DNA of 64,000 nt, taken from assembly GCF_009671245.1 (NCBI RefSeq), contig NZ_VTFS01000001.1, positions 1,027,914-1,091,913 on the forward strand, given 5' to 3'. This stretch comes from Marinicella rhabdoformis (GTDB lineage Bacteria; Pseudomonadota; Gammaproteobacteria; Xanthomonadales; Marinicellaceae). This document shows positions 34,432 to 44,944 of the stretch, piece after piece; the first letter of the stretch is position 1; each line of letters starts with the position of its first letter. The translations under genes and the position numbers were made by a program. The notes below the pieces were generated by a model that did not search any database, was not told the origin of the DNA, and saw only the letters and a program-made list of their open reading frames with translations.

Positions 34432-34941
34432 ATGAAAAAATTACTGTTAATGTGTTTGTTTTTGAGTTTTCAAACTCAAGCACAAGATATCATGCAACAA
34501 CTGCAAGACATGATAAAAACCGAACCCAACGTTGAGGTCAACTTGGGCGCTGGCATGCTGGGCTTACTCAGTGGCATGACCCAATCTGAAGGTGAAGTCG
34601 CTGATGTGATGAAAAACCTGACAGAGATTGTTGTTAGGGTTTATGAATTAGACGACGATTTTGATGGTGACATCACCCAGATTAAATCTTGGGTTAATGA
34701 CACTGCCAAAGGCATGAAAGCCAGTGGCTTTCAACAACTGGCTGCGATTCGTGAAGATGACAGCACTGTTTTTATCTTGGCAGAAATGGACAAACAAACC
34801 ATGAAAGGCTTGTCGGTGATGGCTTTAGATGACGAATCTGAATTGGTGGTGATTAAAATTGGCGGCCAAATACTTTTAAAAGACCTTGGCGTGCTCATGG
34901 ATCGCTTTAATGTAGATATTAGTGATATTGATATCAATTAA
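34432..34941 (+). CDS. exported DUF4252-like protein
   Basis: 169 residues from the ATG at 34432 (MKKLLLMCLFLSFQTQA, a signal peptide), with AAGGA upstream; the frame start at 34399 is a TTG without support. The body includes GLLSGMTQSEGEVADVMKNLTEIVVRVYEL and the ending LLKDLGVLMDRFNVDIS. The fold and the sigma/anti-sigma context fit DUF4252. The function of this family is unknown. Confidence 0.75.
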   Translation: MKKLLLMCLFLSFQTQAQDIMQQLQDMIKTEPNVEVNLGAGMLGLLSGMTQSEGEVADVMKNLTEIVVRVYELDDDFDGDITQIKSWVNDTAKGMKASGFQQLAAIREDDSTVFILAEMDKQTMKGLSVMALDDESELVVIKIGGQILLKDLGVLMDRFNVDISDIDIN

Positions 34942-34944
34942 CGC

Positions 34945-34973
34945 TTTACAGCAGTAAACAGTGGCATTATAAT
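34945..34973 (+). promoter_or_regulatory. promoter of the bL31B gene
   Basis: TTTACA (34945-34950) and TATAAT (34968-34973) separated by 17 bases, starting 4 bases after the DUF4252 stop. Transcription would begin near 34980, about 30 bases before the rpmE2 ATG at 35012. Confidence 0.75.
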
Positions 34974-35011
34974 CCGCCGTCTTGTTTGAACATAGAACAT
35001 CGGAAACAGTT

Positions 35012-35254
35012 ATGAAAAAAGATATTCATCCAGAATACAGAGAAGTGGTATTCCAAGACGCCAGTGCAGATTACACTTTCTTGACACGCTCTTGTATTCA
35101 TTCGAAAGAGACCATTCAATGGGAAGATGGCAATGAGTATCCGCTAGTTAAAATCGAGATTTCATCAAAATCACATCCTTTCTACACCGGTAAGCACAAA
35201 GTGGCTGACACTGGTGGACGTGTGGATCGATTCAAACGCAGATACCAAAGATAA
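35012..35254 (+). CDS. rpmE2: 50S ribosomal protein bL31, type B
   Basis: 80 residues from the ATG at 35012 ([18 protein letters not shown]); the frame to 34982 is a TTG inside the promoter leader. The cysteine pairs of zinc-binding bL31 are missing, with [18 protein letters not shown] instead, so this is the zinc-free paralog. In many bacteria that paralog is induced under zinc limitation and replaces rpm[25 protein letters not shown] is the diagnostic C-terminus. Followed by a strong terminator. Confidence 0.95.
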   Translation: MKKDIHPEYREVVFQDASADYTFLTRSCIHSKETIQWEDGNEYPLVKIEISSKSHPFYTGKHKVADTGGRVDRFKRRYQR

Positions 35255-35275
35255 CCTTTTCTATCGAATTCATGC

Positions 35276-35304
35276 AAAAAGCCCGATATCTTCGGGCTTT
35301 TTTG
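35276..35304 (+). terminator. intrinsic terminator after rpmE2
   Basis: AAAAAGCCCGA/TCGGGCTTTTTT with a TATCT loop and a six-base T-run, 22 bases after the rpmE2 stop. Confidence 0.9.
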
Positions 35305-35431
35305 TGGAAAATTGACCTATGTCTATCCTAGACATGCCCGTCTTCTGATAAAATTACCCGCAAAAATTCACCTGTGCATGAATCGTTACACGATTCAGCC
35401 ACGGAAAATCACTAATTGGAGAAACACCCAC

Positions 35432-36721
35432 ATGAGTCAAGATGTTGTTAAAATAATCACACCCGAAGGACAAACGGCTGAATTACCTGTGATTCGTTCA
35501 GAAATGGGACCGCCCACTTTTGACATTAAAACGCTGAATAAACAAACCGGATACTTTACTTATGATTCTGGTTTTGCGGCCACAGGCTCTTGTACCAGTG
35601 ACATCACTTTCATTGATGGTGGTAAAGGTGTGTTGTTGTATCGTGGTTACCCAATTGAACAATTAGCAGAACAAAGTAATTTCATGGAAGTGACTTACTT
35701 GTTAATGAACGGTGAACTGCCCAATCAATCTCAATCAAATGCTTTCAACGATGAGATAACACGCCACACCATGGTTCATGAAAAAATTCATGCATTCATG
35801 AAAGGTTTTCAATATGACGCTCACCCCATGGCAATGATGATGAGTGCGATTGGTTCTTTAGCGGCTTTCTATCATAACCACATGGACATGAACAATCCTG
35901 AAGACCGCCGTTTAGCAGCGATCAGATTGATTGCAAAAATGCCGACGGTGGCTGCCACAGTTTATAAAAACTACATTGGCCAACCATTCATGTACCCAAA
36001 AAACAGCCTCAACTTCACTGAGCGTTTATTGCACATGATGTACGGTGTACCCGCAGAACCTTATGAAATCAACCCAGTGGCTGCTAAGGCTTTGGATTTG
36101 TTGTTTATTTTGCACGCAGATCACGAGCAAAACGCATCAACTTCTACTGTTCGCCTGGTAGGCTCAACTGGCGCCAATCCTTTTGCCTGTATTTCTGCAG
36201 GCATTGCTTCTTTATGGGGGCCAGCACATGGCGGTGCCAACGAAGCGGTATTGAACATGTTAGATGAAATTGGTGACGTTTCTCAAATCGACAAATACAT
36301 TGCCAAAGCGAAAGATAAAAATGACCCGTTTCGTTTGATGGGTTTTGGTCACCGTGTTTACAAAAACTTTGATCCACGTGCCACCATCATTCGCAAAGCT
36401 TGTCATGACGTGTTAGGCGAATTGGGTGTTCAAGATCCACAGTTAGAGTTGGCCATGCGTTTAGAAGAAATCGCATTGAAAGACGAGTATTTTGTCGCCC
36501 GCAACTTGTATCCAAACGTCGACTTCTATTCAGGCATTATTTACAAAGCACTGGGCATCCCCGTTCAAATGTTTACGGTGATGTTTGCCATCGCCAGAAC
36601 GGTGGGCTGGACATCACAGTGGTTAGAACAATACGAAACACCAGACACACGGATTGGTCGTCCACGTCAAGTTTACCGTGGCGCCAAAACTCGTGACTTC
36701 GTGCCATTGAACAAAAGATAA
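35432..36721 (+). CDS. gltA: citrate synthase
   Basis: 429 residues from the ATG at 35432, with GGAG upstream; the longer frame from 35312 runs back through the promoter. Type II hexameric-type Glt[21 protein letters not shown] start, [16 protein letters not shown], then active-site His in [15 protein letters not shown], His in [14 protein letters not shown] and Asp in PNVDFYSGI. It makes citrate from oxaloacetate and acetyl-CoA, entry step of the TCA cycle. rsmJ starts 4 bases after the stop. Confidence 0.97.
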   Translation: MSQDVVKIITPEGQTAELPVIRSEMGPPTFDIKTLNKQTGYFTYDSGFAATGSCTSDITFIDGGKGVLLYRGYPIEQLAEQSNFMEVTYLLMNGELPNQSQSNAFNDEITRHTMVHEKIHAFMKGFQYDAHPMAMMMSAIGSLAAFYHNHMDMNNPEDRRLAAIRLIAKMPTVAATVYKNYIGQPFMYPKNSLNFTERLLHMMYGVPAEPYEINPVAAKALDLLFILHADHEQNASTSTVRLVGSTGANPFACISAGIASLWGPAHGGANEAVLNMLDEIGDVSQIDKYIAKAKDKNDPFRLMGFGHRVYKNFDPRATIIRKACHDVLGELGVQDPQLELAMRLEEIALKDEYFVARNLYPNVDFYSGIIYKALGIPVQMFTVMFAIARTVGWTSQWLEQYETPDTRIGRPRQVYRGAKTRDFVPLNKR

Positions 36722-36724
36722 TTG

Positions 36725-37423
36725 ATGACAGTATCCGCCCACTTAAACGCCTTAGGCGTTGACAGCGAGCAGATACTAGCACAATTACCAAAAACACTGA
36801 CCCTGTCCCTTTCGGACGGGGTTTTGTTTTTACAAGACTCACAAAACCCCAAACTGAAAGCAACAGTCGACTTCCTTAAAGGTCGATTGGCTTACAGAAG
36901 TCAACAACACATTAACGGTGAAAACCTGGTCAAAGCCTGCCGCATCAAAGGTCAAAATAATGTCAGCGTGTTAGATGCCACATGTGGCTTTGGTAAGGAT
37001 GCTTTCTTGCTTTCCTGTGCCGGTTTTGAAGTGACTGCCACAGAAAGCAACCCTGTGGTATGCGCTTTATTACAAGATGCGCTGCACCGGTATTTACAAG
37101 AAACAGGATTAACACCGTTTAAACTTCACCTCAATTGGGCACAAAAACTCACACCAGTAAACTGGCCACAAGTGATTTACTTAGACCCCATGTTTCCAGA
37201 ACGTGAAAAGTCTGCAGCCGTTAAAAAAGACATGCAATTATTTCACCGCTTACACGGTCTTGCTGCTCAAGAAGTTGAACAGTTGCTCAAATGGGCATTA
37301 GACCATGCTGAACAAAAGGTAGTGATCAAGCGACCTGTAAGGTCAAAAATTGTCAATAACTTAAAGCCAACCTATCAAATTACAGGCAAATCATGTCGAT
37401 TTGATGTCTATCAATGTAAATGA
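36725..37423 (+). CDS. rsmJ: 16S rRNA (guanine1516-N2)-methyltransferase
   Basis: 232 residues from the ATG at 36725 (a TTG one codon upstream extends the frame). Rossmann methyltransferase: LDATCGFGKDAFLLSCAGFEVTATESNPVVCALL is motif I with the SAM-binding acidic loop, YLDPMFPEREKSAAVKK is the catalytic DPMFP motif that defines RsmJ/YhiQ. It methylates G1516 of the small-subunit rRNA. Translated probably together with gltA mRNA. Confidence 0.92.
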   Translation: MTVSAHLNALGVDSEQILAQLPKTLTLSLSDGVLFLQDSQNPKLKATVDFLKGRLAYRSQQHINGENLVKACRIKGQNNVSVLDATCGFGKDAFLLSCAGFEVTATESNPVVCALLQDALHRYLQETGLTPFKLHLNWAQKLTPVNWPQVIYLDPMFPEREKSAAVKKDMQLFHRLHGLAAQEVEQLLKWALDHAEQKVVIKRPVRSKIVNNLKPTYQITGKSCRFDVYQCK

Positions 37424-37537
37424 ACACGCTTTTATTGTTTTTCGACGCATATAAGCACAAAAAATCATTGCATTTTGTGATTTAGGCTACATTTTTTATT
37501 ATAATAATATTTCTTCAATACTATAAAAACTATCCAA

Positions 37538-38101
37538 ATGAAAGAAGACAAGAACCAAAAAAACCAAGCCACCATCAGCAAGTCAATTGAAAAAGTTGCC
37601 AAGGTGATGGCCAAAGCCACATTAGCCTATGACTTCTCGTACAAAGAATTCATGGAATACTATAAGATGCACATCGTTAAGGAATGCAAACAAGCCAAAC
37701 CCCGAGCTACTGTTGTAGAAATTTCTGCCCGCACCGGCATTGACAGACGCTTTGTTGCACCTTACATCGTTGCTGAAGAAGCCAAGTTGAAACCCAGTAA
37801 AGTGGATTTGATTTTTGAAGATGTTCAAGCCATCTGCGCCAAAAATGACACTTTCCTGATTCCTAAAATTGAAGACAAACAATCATTTGAAGTGGTTTGT
37901 CGTAAGCATGCCAATGGCAGCTTGACCCCTAAGTCAATATTTATTGAATTGTTCAGACAGGGTAAATTACGTGACTCAGGTGAGTATTACGAATTGATGA
38001 AACCTAAACACAACAGCAACCGATTAGAAAATGCCGCCAAAGGCATGAGAAAAGTCTCAAAACAATTGGTTGATTCTGTTGCTGACCAAGATTGGGAGTA
38101 A
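37538..38101 (+). CDS. DUF6502-like protein
   Basis: 187 residues, soluble. The segment TVVEISARTGIDRRFVAPYIVAEE resembles a helix-turn-helix, and the N-terminal AKATLAYDFSYKEFMEYYKMHIVKE and PKSIFIELFRQGKLRDSGEYYELMKP segments match the pattern that I associate with DUF6502. Lysine-rich at both ends. It could bind DNA, but this is untested. Single gene, closed by a bidirectional terminator facing guaD. Confidence 0.7.
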   Translation: MKEDKNQKNQATISKSIEKVAKVMAKATLAYDFSYKEFMEYYKMHIVKECKQAKPRATVVEISARTGIDRRFVAPYIVAEEAKLKPSKVDLIFEDVQAICAKNDTFLIPKIEDKQSFEVVCRKHANGSLTPKSIFIELFRQGKLRDSGEYYELMKPKHNSNRLENAAKGMRKVSKQLVDSVADQDWE

Positions 38102-38117
38102 GCTCAGATTTTTTAAT

Positions 38118-38149
38118 AAAAAGGCCGCTCTTTCAGCGGCCTTTTTTAA
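38118..38149. terminator. bidirectional terminator between DUF6502-like gene and guaD
   Basis: AAAAAGGCCGCT/AGCGGCCTTTTTT around CTTTC. A-tract and T-tract on the two sides allow termination in both directions; the two genes converge here. Confidence 0.9.
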
Positions 38150-38169
38150 TTCAATCGAACAGCTCATAA

Positions 38170-39483
38170 TCATGATGACTGATAAAGGCACTTTCCAGCC
38201 ACATAGGTCGCTTTTATGGCGCGATCATCACCCAATGTCATTTGTATAAACAACGCCTCCTCCAGACTTTCGCAATAACGCATGCGGTATTCAATTGCGG
38301 CTGTAGATTTGGTATTGAGCACCACCAAATCCGCCTCGTTTCCGACTTCAATACTGCCAATTTTATCATCTAAATACAGAGACTTGGCTGAACCTCTGGT
38401 GGCCAGATAGAAGGCAAGTCCCGCGGACAATGGGTAGCCATTTAATTGTGCTACCTTGTAAGTTTCGTTCAATGTTTGCAACATAGAAAATGAAGTCCCA
38501 GCACCCAAATCAGTGGCCAATCCCACGCGAACTGGACGTTCGGCCTGGGTGGCGTTTTTCAAATCAAACAAGCCTGAACCTAAAAATTGATTTGAGGTAG
38601 GACAGTGTGCAATCGCTGTACCTGTTTCATGGCAACGCTGTAATTCTGACTCACTCAACCACACACCATGACCGTATATGGCACGAGGTCCCAGCTGCTG
38701 ATATTTATCGTACACATCCAGATAACCCTTACACTTTGGATACAAAGATTTAACCCACTCAATTTCACCCTTGTTCTCAGAGACATGTGACTGTAAAAAA
38801 GTGCCGGGGCTTTCTTGCCAAAGCTGACCCGCCATGTCCATTTGTTCAGGTGAACTGGTCGGCGCAAATCGAGGCGTCACGGCATACAATTGCCTACCAT
38901 GTTCGTGCCAACGGTCAATCAATGCCTTAGACTGGTCATAACCTTGCTGAGGTGTATCCAACAACGCTTCAGGTGCATGGCGATCCATCAGCACTTTACC
39001 GGCTATCATGCGCATATTTAACGCCGATGACGCTTCAAAAAAAGCATCCACTGATTGGGGGTGAACCGTACAAAAAACAGATGATGTGGTTGTTCCTGCC
39101 TTTAAACATTCTTGCAGAAATACATTTGCGACCTCAGCAGCATGTGCTTTGTCTTCAAATTGTTGTTCGGCGATGAACGTGTACTCATTCAACCAATCAA
39201 TCAGCTGTTTACCATAGGCACCAATGATTTGTGTTTGTGGATAATGCACATGACAATCGATGAAGCCCGGCATGATGATATGATCCTTGTCATAACTTTC
39301 AACCTTCACTCCTGAAGGCAGTGTGGTCATCACTTCGGTTGCGGGTCCTGCTTGTGTGATGTGCCCATTCTCAATAACGACCATACCATCAGATTCAAAC
39401 ACCATCGTGTCTTCAACACCTTTTATAAAAGCATCACCCGAAAAACTGAGCGTCTGTCCTCTGAGCACTGTGAGTTGATTCAT
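38170..39483 (-). CDS. guaD: guanine deaminase
   Basis: 437 residues, close to E. coli GuaD. Amidohydrolase fold: metal ligands in MPGFIDCHVHYPQTQ (HxH), GTTTSSVFCTVHP, His in LQSHVSENKGEIEWV and AIYGHGVWLSESEL, and Asp in LATDLGAG. It converts guanine to xanthine plus ammonia for purine salvage or nitrogen supply. It overlaps the next gene by 4 bases, an unusual pairing with a peptide-binding protein. The C-terminal EVGNEADLVVLNTKS closes the beta-sandwich. Confidence 0.95.
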   Translation of the reverse strand: MNQLTVLRGQTLSFSGDAFIKGVEDTMVFESDGMVVIENGHITQAGPATEVMTTLPSGVKVESYDKDHIIMPGFIDCHVHYPQTQIIGAYGKQLIDWLNEYTFIAEQQFEDKAHAAEVANVFLQECLKAGTTTSSVFCTVHPQSVDAFFEASSALNMRMIAGKVLMDRHAPEALLDTPQQGYDQSKALIDRWHEHGRQLYAVTPRFAPTSSPEQMDMAGQLWQESPGTFLQSHVSENKGEIEWVKSLYPKCKGYLDVYDKYQQLGPRAIYGHGVWLSESELQRCHETGTAIAHCPTSNQFLGSGLFDLKNATQAERPVRVGLATDLGAGTSFSMLQTLNETYKVAQLNGYPLSAGLAFYLATRGSAKSLYLDDKIGSIEVGNEADLVVLNTKSTAAIEYRMRYCESLEEALFIQMTLGDDRAIKATYVAGKCLYQSS

Positions 39484-40934
39484 TGTTCATTCCTTTGTTT
39501 CAAATAGCGACTTAAATGTTGGTCCAATGGATTATCTTCAAAGCCCTTGATGCCAGACCTGACCAAATGCCTGGACACATAATGGTAAAGCGGTATCATA
39601 GGCGCTTCATCAGCCAGCACACGCTCCGCTTGTGTAATCAGTGTGTGTTGTTCAGCTGGCTCGGCTTTAAGCAACCGTTGTAACAGTTCATCATAAGCAG
39701 TTGAGTTGAATCCATAGTAGTTGAACTGAGATGCGGAGTGAAACAGCTGTAAGAAGTTCATTGGGTCATGGTAATCAGCAACCCAGCCACCCCTGAACAC
39801 CTGTTTGCCAGGTTTTTTTCGACTGCTGACAAACACTTTCCACTCTTGGTTTTTCAGCTGTGTCTTGATGCCCAAATTTTGTCGCCACATGGCCGCCACC
39901 GCAAGCGCTACCTTCTTTTGGTTTTGGCTGCTGTTATAAAGCAAAGTTAACTTGTTGGTCTTGACATCAAAACCACTGTTTGAAAGTGCAGCTTTTGCCT
40001 TGATTAGGTTCAGCCCATTGTTTTGCTTGCTACCAGGAATCAAACTGAGGGCAGGCTTTTGACCCGATTTCAGCACCTTTTCCACCAAAATATTTCGATC
40101 AATTGACCAGTACAAAGCCTGTCTTAAATCCACATTTTGTAACCACTGATCTCTGACATCCAAGCCGAGAAAGAATGTACCATAATAAGGTGCAATGCGT
40201 AATTCATTGGGCATGTTTTGTTTCAACCATTCAATCTTGGCATCAGGAATGGTTTCAGTGATGTCCAATTCACCTGACCTGAAACGGTTCAGTTCACTGT
40301 TTTGATTTTCTGTTACCCAATAGACAATTTCATTAAAATACACTGCCGAAGCATCCGCATAATGTAGGTTCTTGGACAAGGTTATTTTTTCCTGTAGCTG
40401 CCAATCGCTGAGTATGTATGCACCATTAAATACACCTTCTTGTTTGTGTGTAGGCATAAACACAGGCAGCACCAATTGTGCCGAAAACATGGGGTTGGCC
40501 TGATTGAGCCGTACCTGTAAACTAAAATCAGAAAGCCGTGTAACTTGTAATTTTCCTTTGTCCTTCAAGTTATCAAACAAACCACCGTACGGGGCTGCTG
40601 TTGCTGGGTCACTTGCTTGCTGCCACCCACGCAAAAAATCACTGCTGGTCACAGGTTCACCATTCGACCATTTGGCATCAGGACGCAAGTCAAAGGTCCA
40701 TGTTAAGCCATCAGCTGACACTTGATAAGCTGCAGCCATCGCTAACACCGGCGTGCCATCTACACCATATCGAAAAAGGCCTTCATAAAGGTCATATAAT
40801 ATGTGGTGACTGTTCAGTCCTTGGGCTTTGTGTGGGTTGAGGGAGTCCGGCTCGCCACCATTTCCACGGTTTAAAGTCTGTGCATCACTGTTAAAAACAA
40901 GCAACAACAAGGCCACAATAAATATTCTGTTCAT
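39480..40934 (-). CDS. extracellular solute-binding protein, family 5 (OppA/MppA-like)
   Basis: 484 residues from the ATG at 40934 with signal peptide MNRIFIVALLLLVFNSDAQ; the frame extends six codons to a TTG. SBP family 5 pattern: GEPDSLNPHKAQGLNSHHILYDLYEGLFRYG, WTFDLRPDAKWSNGEPVTSSDFLRGWQ and LRQALYWSIDRNILVEKV. Binds oligopeptides for an ABC importer in the periplasm. No permease or ATPase is next to it; it is coupled to guaD by a 4-base overlap, so the usual transporter partners are elsewhere. Confidence 0.9.
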   Translation of the reverse strand: MNRIFIVALLLLVFNSDAQTLNRGNGGEPDSLNPHKAQGLNSHHILYDLYEGLFRYGVDGTPVLAMAAAYQVSADGLTWTFDLRPDAKWSNGEPVTSSDFLRGWQQASDPATAAPYGGLFDNLKDKGKLQVTRLSDFSLQVRLNQANPMFSAQLVLPVFMPTHKQEGVFNGAYILSDWQLQEKITLSKNLHYADASAVYFNEIVYWVTENQNSELNRFRSGELDITETIPDAKIEWLKQNMPNELRIAPYYGTFFLGLDVRDQWLQNVDLRQALYWSIDRNILVEKVLKSGQKPALSLIPGSKQNNGLNLIKAKAALSNSGFDVKTNKLTLLYNSSQNQKKVALAVAAMWRQNLGIKTQLKNQEWKVFVSSRKKPGKQVFRGGWVADYHDPMNFLQLFHSASQFNYYGFNSTAYDELLQRLLKAEPAEQHTLITQAERVLADEAPMIPLYHYVSRHLVRSGIKGFEDNPLDQHLSRYLKQRNEQ

Positions 40935-41068
40935 GGCCACATTGTAGCCCAATCAAATACACTTTAACCACATACCTCTGCGTGCTTCAATATCAAATTT
41001 ATCCCAATCTGTGACAACAAGCGACTCAAATTTTGGTATGATTTCTGACATTTACCACAGTACAAATC

Positions 41069-42418
41069 ATGAGCGACCAACCCACTTTGACCCGCGAAGA
41101 CCTGATTAACTACTTAGCAGACGGCTGCAAGCCTAAGTCTGAGTGGAAAGTAGGCACTGAACATGAAAAATTTGGTTTTCATGACAAAAACCTGAAACCC
41201 TTGGGTTATGAAGAACCCGGTGGAATCCGTGATGTACTCAATGGATTGGCAGAACAATTCAATTGGGAGCCTGAATATGAAGGCGAGCATGTGATTGCCC
41301 TCAAACGTGATGGCTGTTCCATCACATTAGAACCAGGCGGGCAGTTAGAGTTGTCAGGTGCGCCATTGGCTGATGTTCACCAAACCTGTCAAGAAACCGG
41401 CACCCATTTAAAAGAAGTCAAAGCCGTGTGTGAAAACTTGGGCGTGTCATTTCTTGGCATGGGATACCACCCAAAAGCAAGCCGAGAAGACATCAGTTAC
41501 ATGCCCAAAGGTCGCTATAAAATCATGAGCAACTACATGCCCAAAGTCGGCACCTTGGGCTTGGACATGATGAAACGGACTTGTACCATTCAAGCCAACT
41601 TAGACTTTTCTTCAGAAGCTGATATGGTGCAGAAATTTCAAGTGTCATTGGCCTTACAGCCTATTGCCACTGCTTTGTTTGCCAACTCTCCTTTTAAAGA
41701 AGGTCATGACACCAATTTTGTCAGCTTGCGCTCACATATTTGGACCGATACGGATGCCGATCGTTGCGGTGTATTGCCCTTTGTCTTTGAAGAAGGCATG
41801 AGTTTTGAACGCTATGTGGACTATATGCTCGACGTACCCATGTATTTCGTTTACAGGAACGGTGAGTACTTGGATGCCACAGGACAATCATTCCGTGACT
41901 TTATGCAAGGTAAATTACCTGTCTTACCAGGCGAGTTCCCTACCATGAAAGACTGGGAAGACCACTTAACCACTGCATTTCCAGAGGTGCGTTTGAAGAA
42001 GTTTTTAGAAATGCGCGGTGCCGATGGTGGCCCATGGCGTCGCATTTGTGCCTTACCCGCTTTGTGGGTTGGTTTATTGTATGACCAAGACTCTTTGGAT
42101 CAAGCATCAGCTTGGATCAGCGACTGGACCATAGCAGAACATGAAATGCTCAGAACAGAAGTGCCTAAAACCGGCCTTGCTACATGTTTCCGCAACCAGA
42201 AAGTACGTGATATGGCATTGAAAATGCTGGACTTATCTCGTCAAGGCTTGGAAAAACGCGCCATCAAGTCATCCTGCGGAAAGGATGAAAGCTGTTTCTT
42301 AGAACCTTTACAAATCATTGCTGATACAGGCGTCACACCAGCAGAACGTAAACGCGGTCAATTCCACGGTGTCTGGCAAGACAACATTGATGAGTTGTTT
42401 GAGATTTATGCCTATTGA
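41069..42418 (+). CDS. gshA: glutamate-cysteine ligase, plant-type
   Basis: 449 residues. This is the class found in plants and many proteobacteria, not the E. coli GshA form: [28 protein letters not shown] near the start, [37 protein letters not shown] and [26 protein letters not shown]. It couples glutamate and cysteine with ATP, first step of glutathione synthesis. Divergent from the peptide-binding gene; gshB is not in the window. Confidence 0.95.
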   Translation: MSDQPTLTREDLINYLADGCKPKSEWKVGTEHEKFGFHDKNLKPLGYEEPGGIRDVLNGLAEQFNWEPEYEGEHVIALKRDGCSITLEPGGQLELSGAPLADVHQTCQETGTHLKEVKAVCENLGVSFLGMGYHPKASREDISYMPKGRYKIMSNYMPKVGTLGLDMMKRTCTIQANLDFSSEADMVQKFQVSLALQPIATALFANSPFKEGHDTNFVSLRSHIWTDTDADRCGVLPFVFEEGMSFERYVDYMLDVPMYFVYRNGEYLDATGQSFRDFMQGKLPVLPGEFPTMKDWEDHLTTAFPEVRLKKFLEMRGADGGPWRRICALPALWVGLLYDQDSLDQASAWISDWTIAEHEMLRTEVPKTGLATCFRNQKVRDMALKMLDLSRQGLEKRAIKSSCGKDESCFLEPLQIIADTGVTPAERKRGQFHGVWQDNIDELFEIYAY

Positions 42419-42454
42419 TGCTGCTGTTAATCAGCACCGACTAACCCTAAAACC

Positions 42455-43138
42455 TTAATTCAGTAGTGCGTCGATATACATCGGCGCCACTTCTGATGGC
42501 TTTTTCAATTTATCAGGATTTTCAGCAGGCCAAGCTTTGGCGCGTAACTGGGTATGCATTGGTGGAGGTGTGATGACTTTGACTTTAACACCTTGGTTAT
42601 CACATTCTTTTTCTAAAATTTTTGCAAACTGTTCAATCGCTGCTTTACCTACACCATACTGCCCCCAATATGCTTTTGATACTGTGGTCAAATCATCCGA
42701 TGTAAATAAAATGGTTCCCTTACCTTTCAAAACCAACGGCAACAAGGCTTGGGTTAAAAAGATGGGTGAGTTGACATTCACCTGCATTTCTTTCAACCAG
42801 CGTGACGCTTCATACAGCAAAAACGGAGTCAAACTGCCAAATTCAGAAGCCGCATGAATCAAACCATCTAACTGACCAAAGTTCTCTTTCAATAATTTTG
42901 CCAGCTTTAAATAATCATTCGGTGTCGCACCGACCAAATTCATTGGGTAAATCACAGGCTCTGGCAAATTACGCTTGACCAATTCATCACACATCTTATT
43001 CAGTGCTTTAGGATTCTTGTCACTGATGACCAAGTTGGCACCTTGTTGTGACAGTTTCAAAGCAATGGCCGAGCCCAAACCGCCGCAAGCACCGGTTAAA
43101 AATATCGTTTTTCCTTTGAATTGATCGCCTTGAGTCAT
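42455..43138 (-). CDS. YciK-like short-chain dehydrogenase
   Basis: 227 residues. Rossmann NAD(P) motif TGACGGLGSAIA, the SDR pattern DGLIHAASEFG, and the active-site YWGQYGVGKAAIEQF (Tyr and Lys of YxxxK). The overall pattern resembles E. coli YciK, whose substrate is not known. No partner genes; it converges with gshA over 36 bases. Confidence 0.85.
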   Translation of the reverse strand: MTQGDQFKGKTIFLTGACGGLGSAIALKLSQQGANLVISDKNPKALNKMCDELVKRNLPEPVIYPMNLVGATPNDYLKLAKLLKENFGQLDGLIHAASEFGSLTPFLLYEASRWLKEMQVNVNSPIFLTQALLPLVLKGKGTILFTSDDLTTVSKAYWGQYGVGKAAIEQFAKILEKECDNQGVKVKVITPPPMHTQLRAKAWPAENPDKLKKPSEVAPMYIDALLN

Positions 43139-43375
43139 CGCTGCTGTACGTGTAAGTTAACAGCGAATTGTAGCAGTTTTCTTCAGATTTGGGCTTTTTT
43201 TCCTTTCATGAATTCATTTTCCTTTTTAAATGAGCCAAATTAATTTGAAGCGCTTCACATTGTTTTAACGAATCTGGTCACTTGTGGTATCATCTATGGC
43301 TTTTGTCGTAAGGCAAAAAATACATTTCGCGTCATGAAAAACACATGATTTTTTTCCACCACATTATTTGACCTT

Positions 43376-44923
43376 ATGAGTACAACTAATCCTTTATCAA
43401 ATTCAACAAACAACATCAACCCAGAGGTACTAAACCACCCAGCTGGCTTGTTCATTTTGTTTTTCACAGAAATGTGGGAACGCTTCAGTTATTACGGTAT
43501 GCGCGCCTTGTTGGTGCTGTTTCTTGTTACTGCCATTGATGGCGGTGGTTGGGGCTGGTCTCGTGAAGATGCCGGTATCTTATACGGGCTGTATACTGGC
43601 TTGGTTTATTTGACACCTTTGATTGGTGGCTGGATTGCTGACCGATTCACCGGTTTTAAAGCGGCAGTGGTCATAGGCGCTTTGTTGATGACTTTGGGTC
43701 ATTTGTCTTTGGCTTTTGATACACATGCCACATTTTATTTGGGCCTGGCTTTATTGATTGCTGGTAATGGTTTATTCAAGCCCAACATTTCTTCAATGGT
43801 TGGTGGTTTATATAAAGAAGACACCAAAAAAGACGGCGCTTACACCATTTTCTATATGGGCATCAATGCCGGAGCCTTCTTGGGCATCATGTTGTGTGGT
43901 TATGTTGGTGAAACAGTCGGCTGGCATTATGGCTTTGGTTTGGCTGGTGTGTTTATGTTCTTTGGTTTGCTACAATTCTACTTTGCACAAGCAGTATTCG
44001 GCACCAACGGTGATAAACCACAGCACAATCTGGATGATCAAACCATTAATGAAAAACCAAAATTAACCTCTATTGAAAAGGATCGCTTATTGGTTGTGGG
44101 GGTGTTTGCATTTTTTGTTATCGTATTCTGGTGGGCATTTGAACAAGCGGGTTCCTCTATGACTATTTTTGCCAATGATTATACCCAGCGTGTTTTAACA
44201 GGCACTTCAGCCACAATTTATATCTGGACAAACTTCTTTTTAACAGTGGTTCCGATTGTTGTTGTTACTGGCGTGTTAGGCTTATTGATTAAGGCGACCC
44301 ATAAAGACATTCCATTGTCTAATTCTTTTTTGGCTTTAAGTTTCGCCATTATTTGGGCCATTGTAATCTGGAAAGTTTATACAGAATTCTCTTCAAGCAA
44401 CGAGATTGAAGTACCTGCTTCTTGGTTTGGTATATTGAACTCATTCTTTATCATCACATTAGCACCTTTGTTTTCTAAGATGTGGGAAACTAAATTCAAC
44501 CCATCAGGCCCTGCAAAATTTGCTTTAGGCTTGATGTTATTGGGTATTGGTTTTGCCTTCTTAGCCTACGGCTCAATGGGTATCACCCAAGGTGCAACTA
44601 CCGCATCGGTTTCTATGTTCTGGTTGATTGCTGCATATTTCTTCCACACTGCTGGTGAGCTTTGCTTGTCGCCTGTTGGCTTATCTTATGTGAGTAAATT
44701 AACACCCAAACGTCTATTGGGTATTATGTTCGGCGTATGGTTCTTATCTAGCTTCTTTGCTAACACTTTGGGTGGTTTTACAGCCAGCGCCATGGACCGC
44801 ATCAATGAAGCCATCGGCTTGTCAGGTTTCTTCTTGGTGTTTACTGCTATCCCAGTAGGTGCTGGTGTCATTATGTTGTTACTGACACCTTTCTTGAAGA
44901 AACGCATGCATGGCATTAAATAA
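43376..44923 (+). CDS. POT family proton-dependent peptide transporter
   Basis: 515 residues, around 14 membrane segments. The POT/PTR signature EMWERFSYYGMRALLVLFL holds the ExxERFxYY motif, followed by NGLFKPNISSMVGGLY. Later WWAFEQAGSSMTIFANDYTQ and GELCLSPVGLSYVSKLTPKR are also typical. Imports di- and tripeptides with protons. The next gene, 21 bases after its stop, is a second POT transporter of the same length; together they may be an operon. A TTAACG-17-TATCAT promoter-like pair precedes this gene around 43267-43295. Confidence 0.95.
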   Translation: MSTTNPLSNSTNNINPEVLNHPAGLFILFFTEMWERFSYYGMRALLVLFLVTAIDGGGWGWSREDAGILYGLYTGLVYLTPLIGGWIADRFTGFKAAVVIGALLMTLGHLSLAFDTHATFYLGLALLIAGNGLFKPNISSMVGGLYKEDTKKDGAYTIFYMGINAGAFLGIMLCGYVGETVGWHYGFGLAGVFMFFGLLQFYFAQAVFGTNGDKPQHNLDDQTINEKPKLTSIEKDRLLVVGVFAFFVIVFWWAFEQAGSSMTIFANDYTQRVLTGTSATIYIWTNFFLTVVPIVVVTGVLGLLIKATHKDIPLSNSFLALSFAIIWAIVIWKVYTEFSSSNEIEVPASWFGILNSFFIITLAPLFSKMWETKFNPSGPAKFALGLMLLGIGFAFLAYGSMGITQGATTASVSMFWLIAAYFFHTAGELCLSPVGLSYVSKLTPKRLLGIMFGVWFLSSFFANTLGGFTASAMDRINEAIGLSGFFLVFTAIPVGAGVIMLLLTPFLKKRMHGIK

Positions 44924-44944
44924 ATAATACAAAAAGGAGAAAAA

